Shown here piece after piece: positions 26,039 to 35,234 of a stretch of DNA of 64,000 nucleotides; the stretch's first letter is position 1; the number at the start of each line of letters is the position of its first letter. The notes below the pieces were generated by a model. It did not search any database. It had not been told where the DNA came from and saw nothing but the letters and a program-made list of their open reading frames with translations. The stretch lies in assembly GCF_004771275.1 (NCBI RefSeq), contig NZ_RQEV01000001.1, forward strand, positions 124,001-188,000, written 5' to 3'. The DNA comes from Leptospira fluminis. GTDB taxonomy: Bacteria > Spirochaetota > Leptospiria > Leptospirales > Leptospiraceae. The translations under genes and the position numbers were made by a program.

Positions 26039-27179
26039 GCCTGTCCTCTTTGAAGGAACGGATCCGGTCTCGTAAGGAAATCGACGACGGACAGACGAAA
26101 GTGCATATGCCGCACTCCATACATAGGCCGGGCTGGAATTTTCCTCGGAATCCCACTAGCGCCATAGGATTCGCTTTTGTAGGACAATTCAAAGAACATT
26201 CTCCGCATTCCACGCAAGGAAACTCGGAACGATTCGCGTCATGCCTTGCGAGAAGAATCAGGGAAGAATGGAGACGGATATCAAAATAAAAACTCTCTCC
26301 TACACTGCGGACAGGATGGTTCTCATAAAAGGAATTCAAGGTAAACCAACGGAAATCATTCTGAAATTCCTCGAATAAAAATTTCAGGTTCTGTCCGTTG
26401 CGAAAGGCTAACGGCTTTTGCGCTTTTCGCAATCCTCCATTCTTACCCAGGAAAAAGAGACTCGCATCCCTTTCGATAAAAGGAAAATCCGAAAACAGAG
26501 CCTTATACAGATGATATAAGGTTTCCGGACCCAAATACAGAGCCTCCGAAAATTTCTGAAACGGAATCCGTTCCGTTCGATAAGTGAAATACTCCGGAAT
26601 TCCCCACGGATACGAGTATTCGCGGACGGGAGGTTTCTTATCCGAAATATAATCCCGGATCGTTACGCCAGGGAACCAATCGGCAAGAGCTTGCAAAAAC
26701 GCCTGATGACAGTCGGACATTTCGGAAAGTCGGGAACCGAAATCTATGTTTTGGGTTCTCGTGTAAGGAGAGAGTAGGATGATTTTCGGAGGAACAGAAT
26801 TCCGGAAGAAACTGGACAAAGGCTTTTCGCAAAAATCCAGAGACACGATCCCGAGCGAATCCATCGCGTCGCATGCGTCCTGCTTGTTCCAGCGCTTTGG
26901 CTGGGGTTCCTTACGCGACGGAAAGGTTCCGTCCTGGGTAATACGGATTTTCGTTCCGTTTTCTTCGCGAGCTAAGGAAGCCACTCCGTTTACCGGAGAC
27001 AAAACCGTACCGGAAGATTGTTGAAAAAGTGGATCGCCTACCTTGACCCTGGCGGGAAATTCTTTCAGCAGAAGTGCCCCGCCTTCGGGGGCTAAGGTAT
27101 AAGGTTCATCCAGAACCGTCTTTCGGATGCCCGTATCTTTGACGGTTCTGGGTTTGAGGAGGAACGGTTTTGCGAACAA
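26028..27179 (-). CDS. RnfC-like iron-sulphur protein lacking the NADH/FMN loop
   Basis: 383 residues from a TTG with AAGGG upstream. The N-terminal barrel matches RnfC/NqrA (KVGDPLFQQSSGTVLSPVNG). The C-terminal end has two clusters of the CxxCxxCxxxCP type, at Cys322/325/328/332 and Cys353/356/359/363, which ligate two [4Fe-4S] centres as in RnfC. The region at 110-122 where RnfC has the NADH/FMN loop GIVGLGGAGFPT reads GIVSLDFCEKPLS, and the NAECEPY strand is ILLSPYTRT. The gene is 8 bases after the small Cys protein and overlaps the RnfD-like gene. No RnfA/B/E/G genes are in the window. Confidence 0.75.
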   Translation of the reverse strand: MFAKPFLLKPRTVKDTGIRKTVLDEPYTLAPEGGALLLKEFPARVKVGDPLFQQSSGTVLSPVNGVASLAREENGTKIRITQDGTFPSRKEPQPKRWNKQDACDAMDSLGIVSLDFCEKPLSSFFRNSVPPKIILLSPYTRTQNIDFGSRLSEMSDCHQAFLQALADWFPGVTIRDYISDKKPPVREYSYPWGIPEYFTYRTERIPFQKFSEALYLGPETLYHLYKALFSDFPFIERDASLFFLGKNGGLRKAQKPLAFRNGQNLKFLFEEFQNDFRWFTLNSFYENHPVRSVGESFYFDIRLHSSLILLARHDANRSEFPCVECGECSLNCPTKANPMALVGFRGKFQPGLCMECGICTFVCPSSISLRDRIRSFKEDRRGV

Positions 27180-27187
27180 TGCCCTTT

Positions 27188-27469
27188 TTAATTAGGCGAC
27201 TTAACCATATAGATTTCGTCTTTAATGGGTAATTCTTTCTTCAAATTTTTGATGTAAGGCAGAATTTCTCCCATCGGCTCGTAAAATTCGCAATCGGTTT
27301 GCATACGACGTGCAACGGTAAAATACTTATAAAGTTTTTCCTCTCCGGAACGTTTGGACCATTTCTTTTTGGTGCATTTGACCCGGAGGATGTATTTGTC
27401 CGCCTCGGATTCATACTGCCTTACGGTTACGCAATGCAGACAGTTGGCGCAATAGACTTTCTCGCTCAT
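27188..27469 (-). CDS. Small four-to-five-cysteine protein, first in the Rnf-like operon
   Basis: 93 residues. CANCLHC at the N terminus plus single cysteines in RVKCTKKKW and TDCEFYEP suggest a zinc-ribbon or iron-sulphur fold. It is highly charged and cytosolic. The stop is 8 bases before the RnfC-like TTG, so it is probably cotranscribed with rnfCD-like genes. No family is recognised. Confidence 0.65.
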   Translation of the reverse strand: MSEKVYCANCLHCVTVRQYESEADKYILRVKCTKKKWSKRSGEEKLYKYFTVARRMQTDCEFYEPMGEILPYIKNLKKELPIKDEIYMVKSPN

Positions 27470-27557
27470 CGATTATCCTGTTTCCTGGGGGTAATTTGAC
27501 AGATTTAGGCTTAGCCTACGGGAGTCAACCCGTTTCTATTCCCCGTAAAGAAGCCGA

Positions 27558-29108
27558 TTAGGCTTCTTGCGGAACTTCTTCCTGGGACGCTCCCTCTTCC
27601 TGAGAGGCCTTGTATTTCCAAGCGGCTTCCCGGAAAGACTGGAAAGAAACGAAGAAAAACCCGATTCCATAGACCAATAGGAAACCTACGATATAAGGAC
27701 GTCCGACCAAGAAAGATAAGGCGACGGAAAAGAGACAATAAGCTCCCAGCAGGAATTCCAATACTACGTGAAAATCCAAAGGAACGGTGTATTTCAATCT
27801 TTCCCGGACCGAGTCGGAATTCTTCTCTATCCTGAGTTTCGGAGTCCGTTTAAAGGAAGATTGGATTCCCAAAACCGCTTCCAGCCAAGCCCGAGTATTT
27901 ACTACGGCGATTCCCGTTCCGACCATAATCAATACGGGAAGGTAGACCAACCTGCGCTTCCAATCCTTGTATAGGGTTTTCTGAGAATATGCGTAAAAGA
28001 AGAGAGGCCCTACCGAACCTACGGAAAGAACAGCCGCAGTGCCGGATAAAACCTCCAACGGAAGATCATAAAAACTGAACCCGGACCAATATTCCATCAA
28101 AAGCAAAGGAGCGCTAAATAGAATATTGATGATCATGAGAGGGTGAACGGAGTAATTGATTAGGTGGGTGACCGCTTCGGCTTTGGTTTTCCAAGGAAGG
28201 TCCGCTTTCCAGATTCTGGGGAGAAGTTTGACTGCAGTTTGGATGGAACCTTTACACCAACGGAACTGTTGGGACTTATAAGCGGACATCATAGCGGGGA
28301 TTTCCGCAGGACAGACCACGTCTTTGAAATAACGGAATTTCCACCCTTTCAATTCCGCGCGGTAAGAAAGATCGAAATCCTCGGTGAGGGTATCGTGTTC
28401 CCAGCCGCCGGCGTCCGCAATGGTCTTTTTTCTCCAAGTTCCCGCGGTTCCGTTGAAGTTCATCCAAAGTTTCGCTCCGTTGCGAGCCACCTGTTCGATC
28501 ATAAAGTGACCGTCGATTCCGAAACTTTGGGCTTTCGTTAGAATATTATAATCTGCGTTGATATGTCCCCAACGGGCCTGCACCATCCCGATCTCGGGAT
28601 CGTCAAAATAAGACATGGTTTTCAAAAGAAAATCCGGATCCGGAATAAAATCCGCGTCGAAAATCGCGATGAAATCGCCGGTACTTTCCTTCATCCCTGC
28701 ATCCAGGGCTCCCGCTTTGTGACCCACCCTGTTCGTTCTGTGAAGGTGGCTGATATTGAATCCTTGGGCCCGGTATTGCGCGACCAGATTTGCCGCTTTT
28801 TGAACGGTTTCATCGGTGGAATCGTCCAAAACCTGGATTTCTAATTTGTCTTTCGGGTATTTCAATGCCGCCGTGGAATCGATCAATCGATCCACAACGT
28901 AGAATTCGTTGAATATCGGAAGTTGGACCGTGACTTTGGGCAGGTTCGGATCTTCCAAGGAAAGAGTTCTAGTCGGGTCCGTATCACAGTTCGTATTGTA
29001 TTTCTTATACAAATACACCATAATATACGTGTGGATCCCGAAGAAAAACAGCCCGAGAATATCCAAGGCATAAATGGCAAGAAACAGGACGGTTACCGCA
29101 GTCAACAT
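27558..29108 (-). CDS. Processive family-2 glycosyltransferase (membrane)
   Basis: 516 residues from the ATG at 29108; a TTG 36 bases upstream is also in frame. Two N-terminal spans, a GT-A core with VLDDSTDET, GDFIAIFDADFIPDPDF, LTEDFDLSYRAELKGW and the processive QQFRWCKGS motif, then about four C-terminal spans. This is the cellulose-synthase-like layout (BcsA, hyaluronan or beta-mannan/ceramide glycosyltransferases). It builds a beta-linked polymer or a glycolipid at the inner membrane; product unknown. No PilZ domain or partner gene is adjacent. Confidence 0.9.
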   Translation of the reverse strand: MLTAVTVLFLAIYALDILGLFFFGIHTYIMVYLYKKYNTNCDTDPTRTLSLEDPNLPKVTVQLPIFNEFYVVDRLIDSTAALKYPKDKLEIQVLDDSTDETVQKAANLVAQYRAQGFNISHLHRTNRVGHKAGALDAGMKESTGDFIAIFDADFIPDPDFLLKTMSYFDDPEIGMVQARWGHINADYNILTKAQSFGIDGHFMIEQVARNGAKLWMNFNGTAGTWRKKTIADAGGWEHDTLTEDFDLSYRAELKGWKFRYFKDVVCPAEIPAMMSAYKSQQFRWCKGSIQTAVKLLPRIWKADLPWKTKAEAVTHLINYSVHPLMIINILFSAPLLLMEYWSGFSFYDLPLEVLSGTAAVLSVGSVGPLFFYAYSQKTLYKDWKRRLVYLPVLIMVGTGIAVVNTRAWLEAVLGIQSSFKRTPKLRIEKNSDSVRERLKYTVPLDFHVVLEFLLGAYCLFSVALSFLVGRPYIVGFLLVYGIGFFFVSFQSFREAAWKYKASQEEGASQEEVPQEA

Positions 29109-29339
29109 TTGTGTCAAAACTTTCGATATAGGCGAAAAAGTCAACGGGTTTTGCGGTGCAACATGGAAACGGGAAAAATCAAGAGGACGGAGGACCCGCC
29201 CCCTCGGTTAGAAGTGAAAATTCGCAGTGGAGGTTCCTCAACCAGGGAGGTTGTGGTCCATCCGCTTAGAGTATCGGAAATCAAAAAGCCAACCTTAGCC
29301 TAGGGGAACGTTTTTTGGGATTTTTGGGGAAAAAGACGC

Positions 29340-29632
29340 GGGACTAGTACACTAATGGGTGGGGATTTGAGGTCCCACCTGGTGGAGGTAGGGCGGGACC
29401 GCGCCGTTTGCTTCCCCATCGCAAAAACACTTTCGCAACTCCTTTTTTCAATTCTTTCATGTGGGGACCTCCTACAACAATTCGAGAAAAACATTCTTGT
29501 CGAAACGATAAAATTCTGATACCTGGTCCGGAGTTCGCGCTTCGGAGTACGCCGGGGTACCACCGCACCGGCCCCCACCCAGAGCCGGGTGGGGCCCCTA
29601 AAACGCTTGTCCCCAAAAAGCGATCACCTAAT
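29340..29632 (-). repeat. GC-rich hairpin-forming intergenic element
   Basis: Composition changes sharply from neighbours. Plus-strand arms GGCCCCCACCC (29570-29580) and GGGTGGGGCC (29587-29596) form a near-perfect hairpin with loop AGAGCC; GGTCCC (29371-29376) and GGGACC (29395-29400) form a second. It lies between the glycosyltransferase promoter and the MotA-like gene. Such short GC-rich blocks recur between Leptospira genes in my recollection, but a copy search was not possible. The interval 29145-29339 holds no gene I can support. Confidence 0.5.
29344..29460 (-). CDS. Small ORF inside the GC-rich element
   Basis: 38 codons with AGGAGG seven bases upstream of the ATG (29460). The protein is strongly basic at first (MKELKKGVAKVFLRWGSKRR) and proline/glycine-rich later (GPALPPPGGTSNPHPLVY). 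The good ribosome site argues for translation, but codons in the tail are fixed by the hairpin sequence, so the ORF could also be a by-product of a repeat. The frame is open upstream without a start that has a Shine-Dalgarno. Confidence 0.4.
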   Translation of the reverse strand: MKELKKGVAKVFLRWGSKRRGPALPPPGGTSNPHPLVY

Positions 29633-29640
29633 TTAGCTCC

Positions 29641-30384
29641 GTGCGATCCTCCTTACTAGGAATCCTAGCCGCCTTTGCTTCCGTCCTATTTGCCATCGCC
29701 CTGGAAGAGGCGCATTTCCTATCCTTCTTAAAAATATCCGCCCTGATTCTGATTTTGGGAGGAACTGCCGGAGCAACATTCGCCAGTTATCGAGTGGAAG
29801 AATTCGCAACCATGGCGTTTCATTTAAGGGAGGCACTATTCCCTAAAAAAGAATTCTCCTTAACGGATCTTTTTTTGGATTTTGCCGAACGAGCTAGAAA
29901 AAACGGCCTTCTCTCTTTAGAAGATAGATTATCTTCAGTACCGGATTCTTTTTTAAGGAAAGGAATCCAATTGATCGTAGACGGAACCGACCCGCGAGCC
30001 GTAGAAGAGATTCTATTCGAAGCGGCGGAAGGCTTGGAAGAAAAAGAAATCCGCTCCGCGAAAATTCTCGAAACCGCCGGCGGGTTCTCCCCCACGATCG
30101 GAATCATAGGAACCGTTCTCGGCCTAGTGGGTGTATTGGAAAATTTAGGCGCCGGCACAAGAGCTTTGGGAGAAGGAATTGCAACCGCCTTTATCGCGAC
30201 TTTTTACGGAATTTCTTTCGCGAACTTATTGTATTTTCCGTTAGCGAACAGAATCAAAAGTTGGGCCAGAGTCAGAAGTAACAGAAGACAAGCGATGATT
30301 CGGGGAATTATCTCCCTGCAAACAGGAGACAATCGCAGAATCCTAGCGGAGCGAATGGCCCCTTTCCTGGAAGAGGCCCGTTAA
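29641..30384 (+). CDS. MotA-like proton channel subunit (orphan)
   Basis: 247 residues from GTG; TAA lies in frame 12 bases upstream and no ATG start is available near, and no Shine-Dalgarno is seen. Four spans in the MotA arrangement, two N-terminal and two C-terminal, with the stator signature [20 protein letters not shown] (TM3) and [20 protein letters not shown] (TM4). The large loop has [19 protein letters not shown]. MotA needs a MotB to drive the flagellar motor; none follows, as the next gene is convergent. Could also be an ExbB/TolQ relative, but four spans favour MotA. Confidence 0.8.
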   Translation: MRSSLLGILAAFASVLFAIALEEAHFLSFLKISALILILGGTAGATFASYRVEEFATMAFHLREALFPKKEFSLTDLFLDFAERARKNGLLSLEDRLSSVPDSFLRKGIQLIVDGTDPRAVEEILFEAAEGLEEKEIRSAKILETAGGFSPTIGIIGTVLGLVGVLENLGAGTRALGEGIATAFIATFYGISFANLLYFPLANRIKSWARVRSNRRQAMIRGIISLQTGDNRRILAERMAPFLEEAR

Positions 30385-30448
30385 TTCGGATTTTCTACAT
30401 CGCACAAACAAAGAGCACATAACGTATCAAGTAACTCGATTCACCCGA

Positions 30449-31921
30449 CTAAGTGTTTTTACGGTCGCTCATCCTGGAAAGAATTTCCCGAATCTCTCCC
30501 TCGGCACCTACGGGAGTCAAAACGAGAAGCACGTCCCCGTCCTCCATCTTGGTCTTACCCGTCGGAACCAGATGGGTTTCTCCGCGATAAATCAAAGTGA
30601 TCAGGGAATTTTCCGGAAAATCCAATTCGTAAACGAACTTACCTACGGAAGCGGAGCCGTACGGAACGATATACTCCAGCAACTGGGTATCGCTTTGGTC
30701 CTTATTCTCGAATTCGAACGGATACGAAGCGCGCTGTTCTAAAGCCGCCTGTAGACCTAAAAGGCGGACCACGAACGGGATGGTGCTACCTTGCAACAAT
30801 AAGGAAGTCAAAACGGTAAAGAAGACCAAGTGAAAAATCGTCTCCGATTCCGGCAGAGATTTCGCGTACGGGAAGGTAGCCAAAATAATGGGCGCCGCGC
30901 CGCGTAGGCCCACCCAAGAGATCAGTAATTTCTCCTTCCAATCCACGCCGAAACCGATAAGGGAAATGCAAACCGAAATCGGCCTCGCCACTAACATTAA
31001 GAAAATGGAAAATGCCAATCCCATTCCGAATACGGGAGGAATACGGGAAGGAAAAACCAGTAGTCCCAAAGTCAAGAACATCACTATCTGCATCAACCAG
31101 CCGATTCCGTCCATAAAACGTACGTTACTTCGTTTATGCACGAAGGATCGGTTGCCGATGACGATTCCCGCGATATAAACCGCGAGAAAGGCGTTTCCTC
31201 CGATGAGTTCCGTGGAGGCGAAAACGAACAATACCGAGGCTGACAATAAGACCGGATACAATCCTTCGTAATCCAACTTAATTCTGTTGATCCCCCGATA
31301 GATCCAATATCCCAAAAGGAGACCCATCAGAATGCCGAGGCTGAATTGTTTAAAGATCTCCCAAACTAGGAGTCCCCATGAAGGGGAATCATTACCGACA
31401 AAACCCAAAATCGTAGTCGTTAAAAGAACCGCGAGAGGATCGTTACTCCCGGATTCAAGTTCGAGAAGGGATGTCAGTCCCTTTCTCATTCCGGTGTTGC
31501 TAGTCCGTAAAACGTTGAATACCGCGGCCGCATCGGTGGAAGATACTACGGCGCCTAACAGGAATCCTACGACGGGAGAAAATCCTAGAACATAAACGGA
31601 AAACAACCCGACAAGGATACAGGTAAGCAAAACTCCGAAGGAACCTAGGGAAATCCCCATCCAAAGCACGGGACGAACCTTGTTCCAATCCGTTTCCAGA
31701 CCTCCGGAAAAAAGGATATAGGCCAACGCGATCGATCCTACTTTGCGGGCCAGCTCCGCATCGGAAAAGGGAATGCCCAGAACTCCGTCGGACCCGGCAA
31801 ACATTCCGATAGATAAGAAAATCAGGAGAGCAGGGACTCCGAATTTGGTGGAAACCCGGAGCAGACCGATACTGACGATGATCAAACCGGATAACGCAAG
31901 TATTGTGAACTCGAATTCCAT
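30449..31921 (-). CDS. Cation/proton antiporter, CvrA/NhaP2 type
   Basis: 490 residues with about 12 spans and a C-terminal TrkA-C domain (YGSASVGKFVYELDFPENSL, ETHLVPTGKTKMEDGDVLLV). The functional loop ELESGSNDPLAVLLTT and VVSSTDAAAVFNVLR carry the ND and DA pairs of the CPA1 antiporters. The closest named group is potassium/proton antiporter NhaP2/CvrA, whose TrkA-C domain senses nucleotides. Convergent with the MotA-like gene. Confidence 0.9.
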   Translation of the reverse strand: MEFEFTILALSGLIIVSIGLLRVSTKFGVPALLIFLSIGMFAGSDGVLGIPFSDAELARKVGSIALAYILFSGGLETDWNKVRPVLWMGISLGSFGVLLTCILVGLFSVYVLGFSPVVGFLLGAVVSSTDAAAVFNVLRTSNTGMRKGLTSLLELESGSNDPLAVLLTTTILGFVGNDSPSWGLLVWEIFKQFSLGILMGLLLGYWIYRGINRIKLDYEGLYPVLLSASVLFVFASTELIGGNAFLAVYIAGIVIGNRSFVHKRSNVRFMDGIGWLMQIVMFLTLGLLVFPSRIPPVFGMGLAFSIFLMLVARPISVCISLIGFGVDWKEKLLISWVGLRGAAPIILATFPYAKSLPESETIFHLVFFTVLTSLLLQGSTIPFVVRLLGLQAALEQRASYPFEFENKDQSDTQLLEYIVPYGSASVGKFVYELDFPENSLITLIYRGETHLVPTGKTKMEDGDVLLVLTPVGAEGEIREILSRMSDRKNT

Positions 31922-32001
31922 CGGATTACCAGGCGATACTTTCCGAAAGGGAGAATTTTTTACGAACTGTTTTTTTCCGTCTCATCGCGGAGCTAGATTT
32001 T

Positions 32002-32337
32002 TTATACGACATCGGAATTCAGTTCGTACAAAAGGTCCTCCAATTCTCTCTCTTCCGTCACTTCGATCAGGCGATCCTCTCCGTATTCGTCCGCTTGGAT
32101 CCGAACTGCAAAATATCCGAAACTTTCCTCTCCTTTCAGAAAGCCGACGTCCAGATTTACCAGATCGCGATCCTCTTCGGTCGTAGGAATCAGAAGAAAA
32201 TATTGTGCCTCGTCGACTTCCACTACTTCACCGATCAGGAACGAATGAGAATTGCCTTCCTCGTCGAGTAGGTTTAGCAATTCTTCTCCTAATTCCGAAA
32301 CTTCGGATCGGGATCTGGGATCTTCTTCTTCGAACAT
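32002..32337 (-). CDS. DUF1292-type acidic protein
   Basis: 111 residues from ATG at 32337, preceded by AGAGGG; the frame continues upstream but overlaps the divergent kinase gene without a ribosome site. Very acidic. The segment DEEGNSHSFLIGEVVEVDEA, then QYFLLIPTTEED and YFAVRIQADEYGEDRLIEVT, fits the DUF1292 pattern (a small fold found near Holliday-junction resolvase genes in Firmicutes). Function unknown. Divergent from the hybrid histidine kinase. Confidence 0.75.
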   Translation of the reverse strand: MFEEEDPRSRSEVSELGEELLNLLDEEGNSHSFLIGEVVEVDEAQYFLLIPTTEEDRDLVNLDVGFLKGEESFGYFAVRIQADEYGEDRLIEVTEERELEDLLYELNSDVV

Positions 32338-32477
32338 TTTTACCCTCTTTATTTGCATCGGCCGGAAGTCTCGATCGCCCGGCAAGATTCCGTTCCGTCG
32401 CCGCCCCGGAAAGGGTGGACAAGAAGGCAAAAAACCGAAATTTGGGTGGGATACGCACCCGCGGAAAACCGAGCGAA

Positions 32478-34937
32478 ATGGATCGAAAGAGAAATTATCT
32501 ACTTCCAATTTTGGTCGGCTGTGTCTGCACCCTTACCTTTTGCAGTCCGAAATTAGGGGACGACATCCGACCGAAAAAAGGAACGATGGATGCGAGCGGC
32601 TGGAACTTCTATCAGAAATCCGTAGCACTAAACGGAGAATGGGAGATTTATCCTAACGTTCTTTTGATTTCGGAACCGGATTCTCCGAAACCGTTTGCGA
32701 TTCCGACCGAGATTCCGAACACATGGAACCACATTTCGAGCGAGGGAAAGTCGGTCTTTCCGAACGGCAAAGGATTCGCCACCTACGTTCTTCGCCTTCA
32801 TCTTCCGAAAGACTGTCCTCCGTTGATGCTACGCGTTCCGGACCAAGGAACCGCGTATTCCTTATATGCGAATGGAAAAAAAATCGCGGGAATGGGTAAG
32901 GTCGGAAAGGACAAAACTTCTTCCGTTCCCTTTCTTGCATCCGCCGTCGTGGACATACCTTCGGATACCAAGGAGCTCGCGTTCGAAATCTCCAACTATC
33001 ACCATATCATAGGAGGACTCTGGTTTGTGCCCGAATTAGGGGAAAGGAATCGCATCCTGGAGGAAAAGTATGCCGATCTGACCATAGATCTTGCGACCTC
33101 GTCCTCGGCGTTGGTATTGGTCATTTACCAAATCGTAGCGTATTTATTGACGAGAAGAGAAAGAGCACCTTTGCATTTCGTGATTTTCTCCCTTGCCGGA
33201 ACTCTTCGATTCTTCCTCACCGGAGATCGGATACTCAACACGGTTTTTCCTCAGATTCCTTGGGAAATCACTCATAAGCTGGAATACCTGACCACTTATG
33301 CTCTTTCCTCCGCGTTTTTTTCCTATACCGCTTCCTTATTTCCTCTAGATTTTCCCCGCTGGAGCGAACGTGCATCCTTAGTATTGTTATCTTTCTTTTC
33401 CATAATCACGATCTTCTTCTCCGTGGAATATTATGGAAGATTGTTAATCCCTTTCCAGCTTGTGGTCATCCTAGGTTCCTTTTTCATCATCTACGGTTGC
33501 GTTAGGGCCTCCGTTTACAGACGGGAAGGAATCTGGCTGTTCCTATTCGGTATCGTAGCGATTCTGATCGCTTCCATCAACGATATATTAGTTTCCCAGT
33601 ATATTATCCGAACTAAATACATTCTCGCGCCGGCCGTATTCGTATTCATCTTTTCCAACAGCCTGTCGTTGGCAGTCTCCTTTTCCAAAGCTTTGGAGCG
33701 CTCCAGAATCGTCAGCGCCCGATTAAAATCGGCCAACCGGGACTTGAACGAATTAAAGATCGAACTGGAAAAAAAAGTCGATATTAGAACCAGACAATTA
33801 ACGGAAGCCAAAAATAGGGCCGAAGGGGAAGCGAAATATAGATACGATTTTCTTGCCACCATGAGTCATGAGATCCGGACTCCTCTGAACGGTTTGATGG
33901 GAACGGCCAATCTTCTTTCTGAAACTCCCTTAAACCAGGAACAGCAGGAATATCTCGACATCATGCAGATATCCGGCGAAAATCTCCTCCACCTGGTCAA
34001 CCAATTGCTGGATCTTTCCAGAATCGAAGGAAATCGATTCGAATTGGAGGTCATACCTTTCGATCCTTTCGCGATCCTGCAAAAAGCTGCAAAGGTCGTC
34101 AAAGCGAGGGCGGACGAAAAAAGGGTTCTATTGAACCTTGAATATCCCGAGCACCACCCCGGCATTTACCTCGGTGACGAAGGTAGAATACAACAGGTTT
34201 TGCTAAATTTCTTAAGCAATGCCGTTAAGTTTACTGGATCCGGAGGGAAGGTACTTGCGGGAGTCAAAAATGTGGGAGAGGATTTCCAATCCCGCATCCT
34301 GGAATTCTGGGTAGAAGACACCGGAGTCGGGATCGCCCAGGAAAAGATCTCCGATCTGTTCGAGCCGTTCGTTCAAGCGGACTCTTCGATCTTCCGCAAA
34401 TACGGAGGGAGCGGCTTAGGGCTTACGATCTCGAAAAAACTTGTAGAACTAATGGGAGGTTGTATCCGGGTCGAAAGCCGAATCGGAAAAGGATCCAGAT
34501 TCTCTTTCTTACTTCCCTTTCCTCAAGAGGAGGGAGAAGGACCCGAAGTCGTCGGAGAAAAAATCCGGTACATCTCTCCGAAAAGAATCCTGATCGTGGA
34601 GGATCGGGAACCTGCCAGGACCATCGCTCGCAAAACCCTGGAAAATATGAACATGACGGTGGATATCGCGAAAGACGGGAAAGAAGCGCTGACCAAGCTG
34701 TTTTCGGAGCATTACGATCTGGCGCTGATCGACATCGAATTGCCCGAACTGACCGGAATCGAAGTCGTCCGCACGTTGAAGGAACACGGCGAAAATCTCC
34801 CTATCCTAGTAGCCTGGACGGCTCACGCGCTCCCGGGTGCGGAAGCGGTTTTTAAAGCCACCGGTTTCGACGCTTACATGCAGAAACCTTCCCTCAGAAA
34901 GGATTGGGAAGCACTCTTGCTCGCGTTCTTTAGGTAG
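32478..34937 (+). CDS. Hybrid histidine kinase with 7TMR-DISM sensor
   Basis: 819 residues from ATG at 32478, where the signal MDRKRNYLLPILVGCVCTLT, followed by FC, begins; the frame is open upstream but overlaps the divergent gene. An extracytoplasmic domain of 7TMR-DISM type (residues about 45-180, ending RNRILEEKYADL) precedes seven spans (about 190-400), a coiled coil, HisKA with His464 (MSHEIRTPLNGL), HATPase_c (VGIAQEKISDLFEPFVQADSS) and a receiver with Asp752 (LALIDIELPELTG). The Cys in TFCSPK may be lipidated. The input is probably a carbohydrate-like or metabolite ligand. No DNA-binding response regulator is adjacent. Confidence 0.92.
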   Translation: MDRKRNYLLPILVGCVCTLTFCSPKLGDDIRPKKGTMDASGWNFYQKSVALNGEWEIYPNVLLISEPDSPKPFAIPTEIPNTWNHISSEGKSVFPNGKGFATYVLRLHLPKDCPPLMLRVPDQGTAYSLYANGKKIAGMGKVGKDKTSSVPFLASAVVDIPSDTKELAFEISNYHHIIGGLWFVPELGERNRILEEKYADLTIDLATSSSALVLVIYQIVAYLLTRRERAPLHFVIFSLAGTLRFFLTGDRILNTVFPQIPWEITHKLEYLTTYALSSAFFSYTASLFPLDFPRWSERASLVLLSFFSIITIFFSVEYYGRLLIPFQLVVILGSFFIIYGCVRASVYRREGIWLFLFGIVAILIASINDILVSQYIIRTKYILAPAVFVFIFSNSLSLAVSFSKALERSRIVSARLKSANRDLNELKIELEKKVDIRTRQLTEAKNRAEGEAKYRYDFLATMSHEIRTPLNGLMGTANLLSETPLNQEQQEYLDIMQISGENLLHLVNQLLDLSRIEGNRFELEVIPFDPFAILQKAAKVVKARADEKRVLLNLEYPEHHPGIYLGDEGRIQQVLLNFLSNAVKFTGSGGKVLAGVKNVGEDFQSRILEFWVEDTGVGIAQEKISDLFEPFVQADSSIFRKYGGSGLGLTISKKLVELMGGCIRVESRIGKGSRFSFLLPFPQEEGEGPEVVGEKIRYISPKRILIVEDREPARTIARKTLENMNMTVDIAKDGKEALTKLFSEHYDLALIDIELPELTGIEVVRTLKEHGENLPILVAWTAHALPGAEAVFKATGFDAYMQKPSLRKDWEALLLAFFR

Positions 34938-34956
34938 AAAATCTCGGACAAAACTT

Positions 34957-35193
34957 ATGCGAGGATATCTAAGAATTCTCTCTTTTACGGTTTTCGGAAT
35001 CCTTCTTTCGGCGTGCGTTTTCGGAATCTCCTGCAACAACGGAAGCGCAAATTGCCACAGAGAGGTCCAAAAGGACGCAGACATTACCAAGGACTTGGAG
35101 ATCGCCTGTCTCCTGAATCCTTCCGACAAAAATCTATGCAATTTCGCCGTTCTGCAATCCGCGATACCTTACCAATGTTATGCGGGGCAATAA
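34957..35193 (+). CDS. Small predicted lipoprotein
   Basis: 78 residues starting MRGYLRILSFTVFGILLSAC, a lipoprotein signal (Cys20). The mature protein has seven further cysteines in a short length, including CNNGSANC, IACLLNPSDKNLC and YQCYAGQ at the end, suggesting a disulphide-bonded fold. No family is recognised. It follows the kinase gene by 19 bases on the same strand and may be its cotranscribed accessory. Confidence 0.68.
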   Translation: MRGYLRILSFTVFGILLSACVFGISCNNGSANCHREVQKDADITKDLEIACLLNPSDKNLCNFAVLQSAIPYQCYAGQ

Positions 35194-35234
35194 CGTTCGG
35201 ATCCGAAACTTTTTCCGGAATATATGATAAAAAT

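Noticed and set aside
32205..32477. Upstream extension of the hybrid kinase frame (would make 910 residues)
   Set aside because: It lies over the divergent DUF1292-type gene and precedes the signal peptide that starts at 32478, so it would bury the signal.
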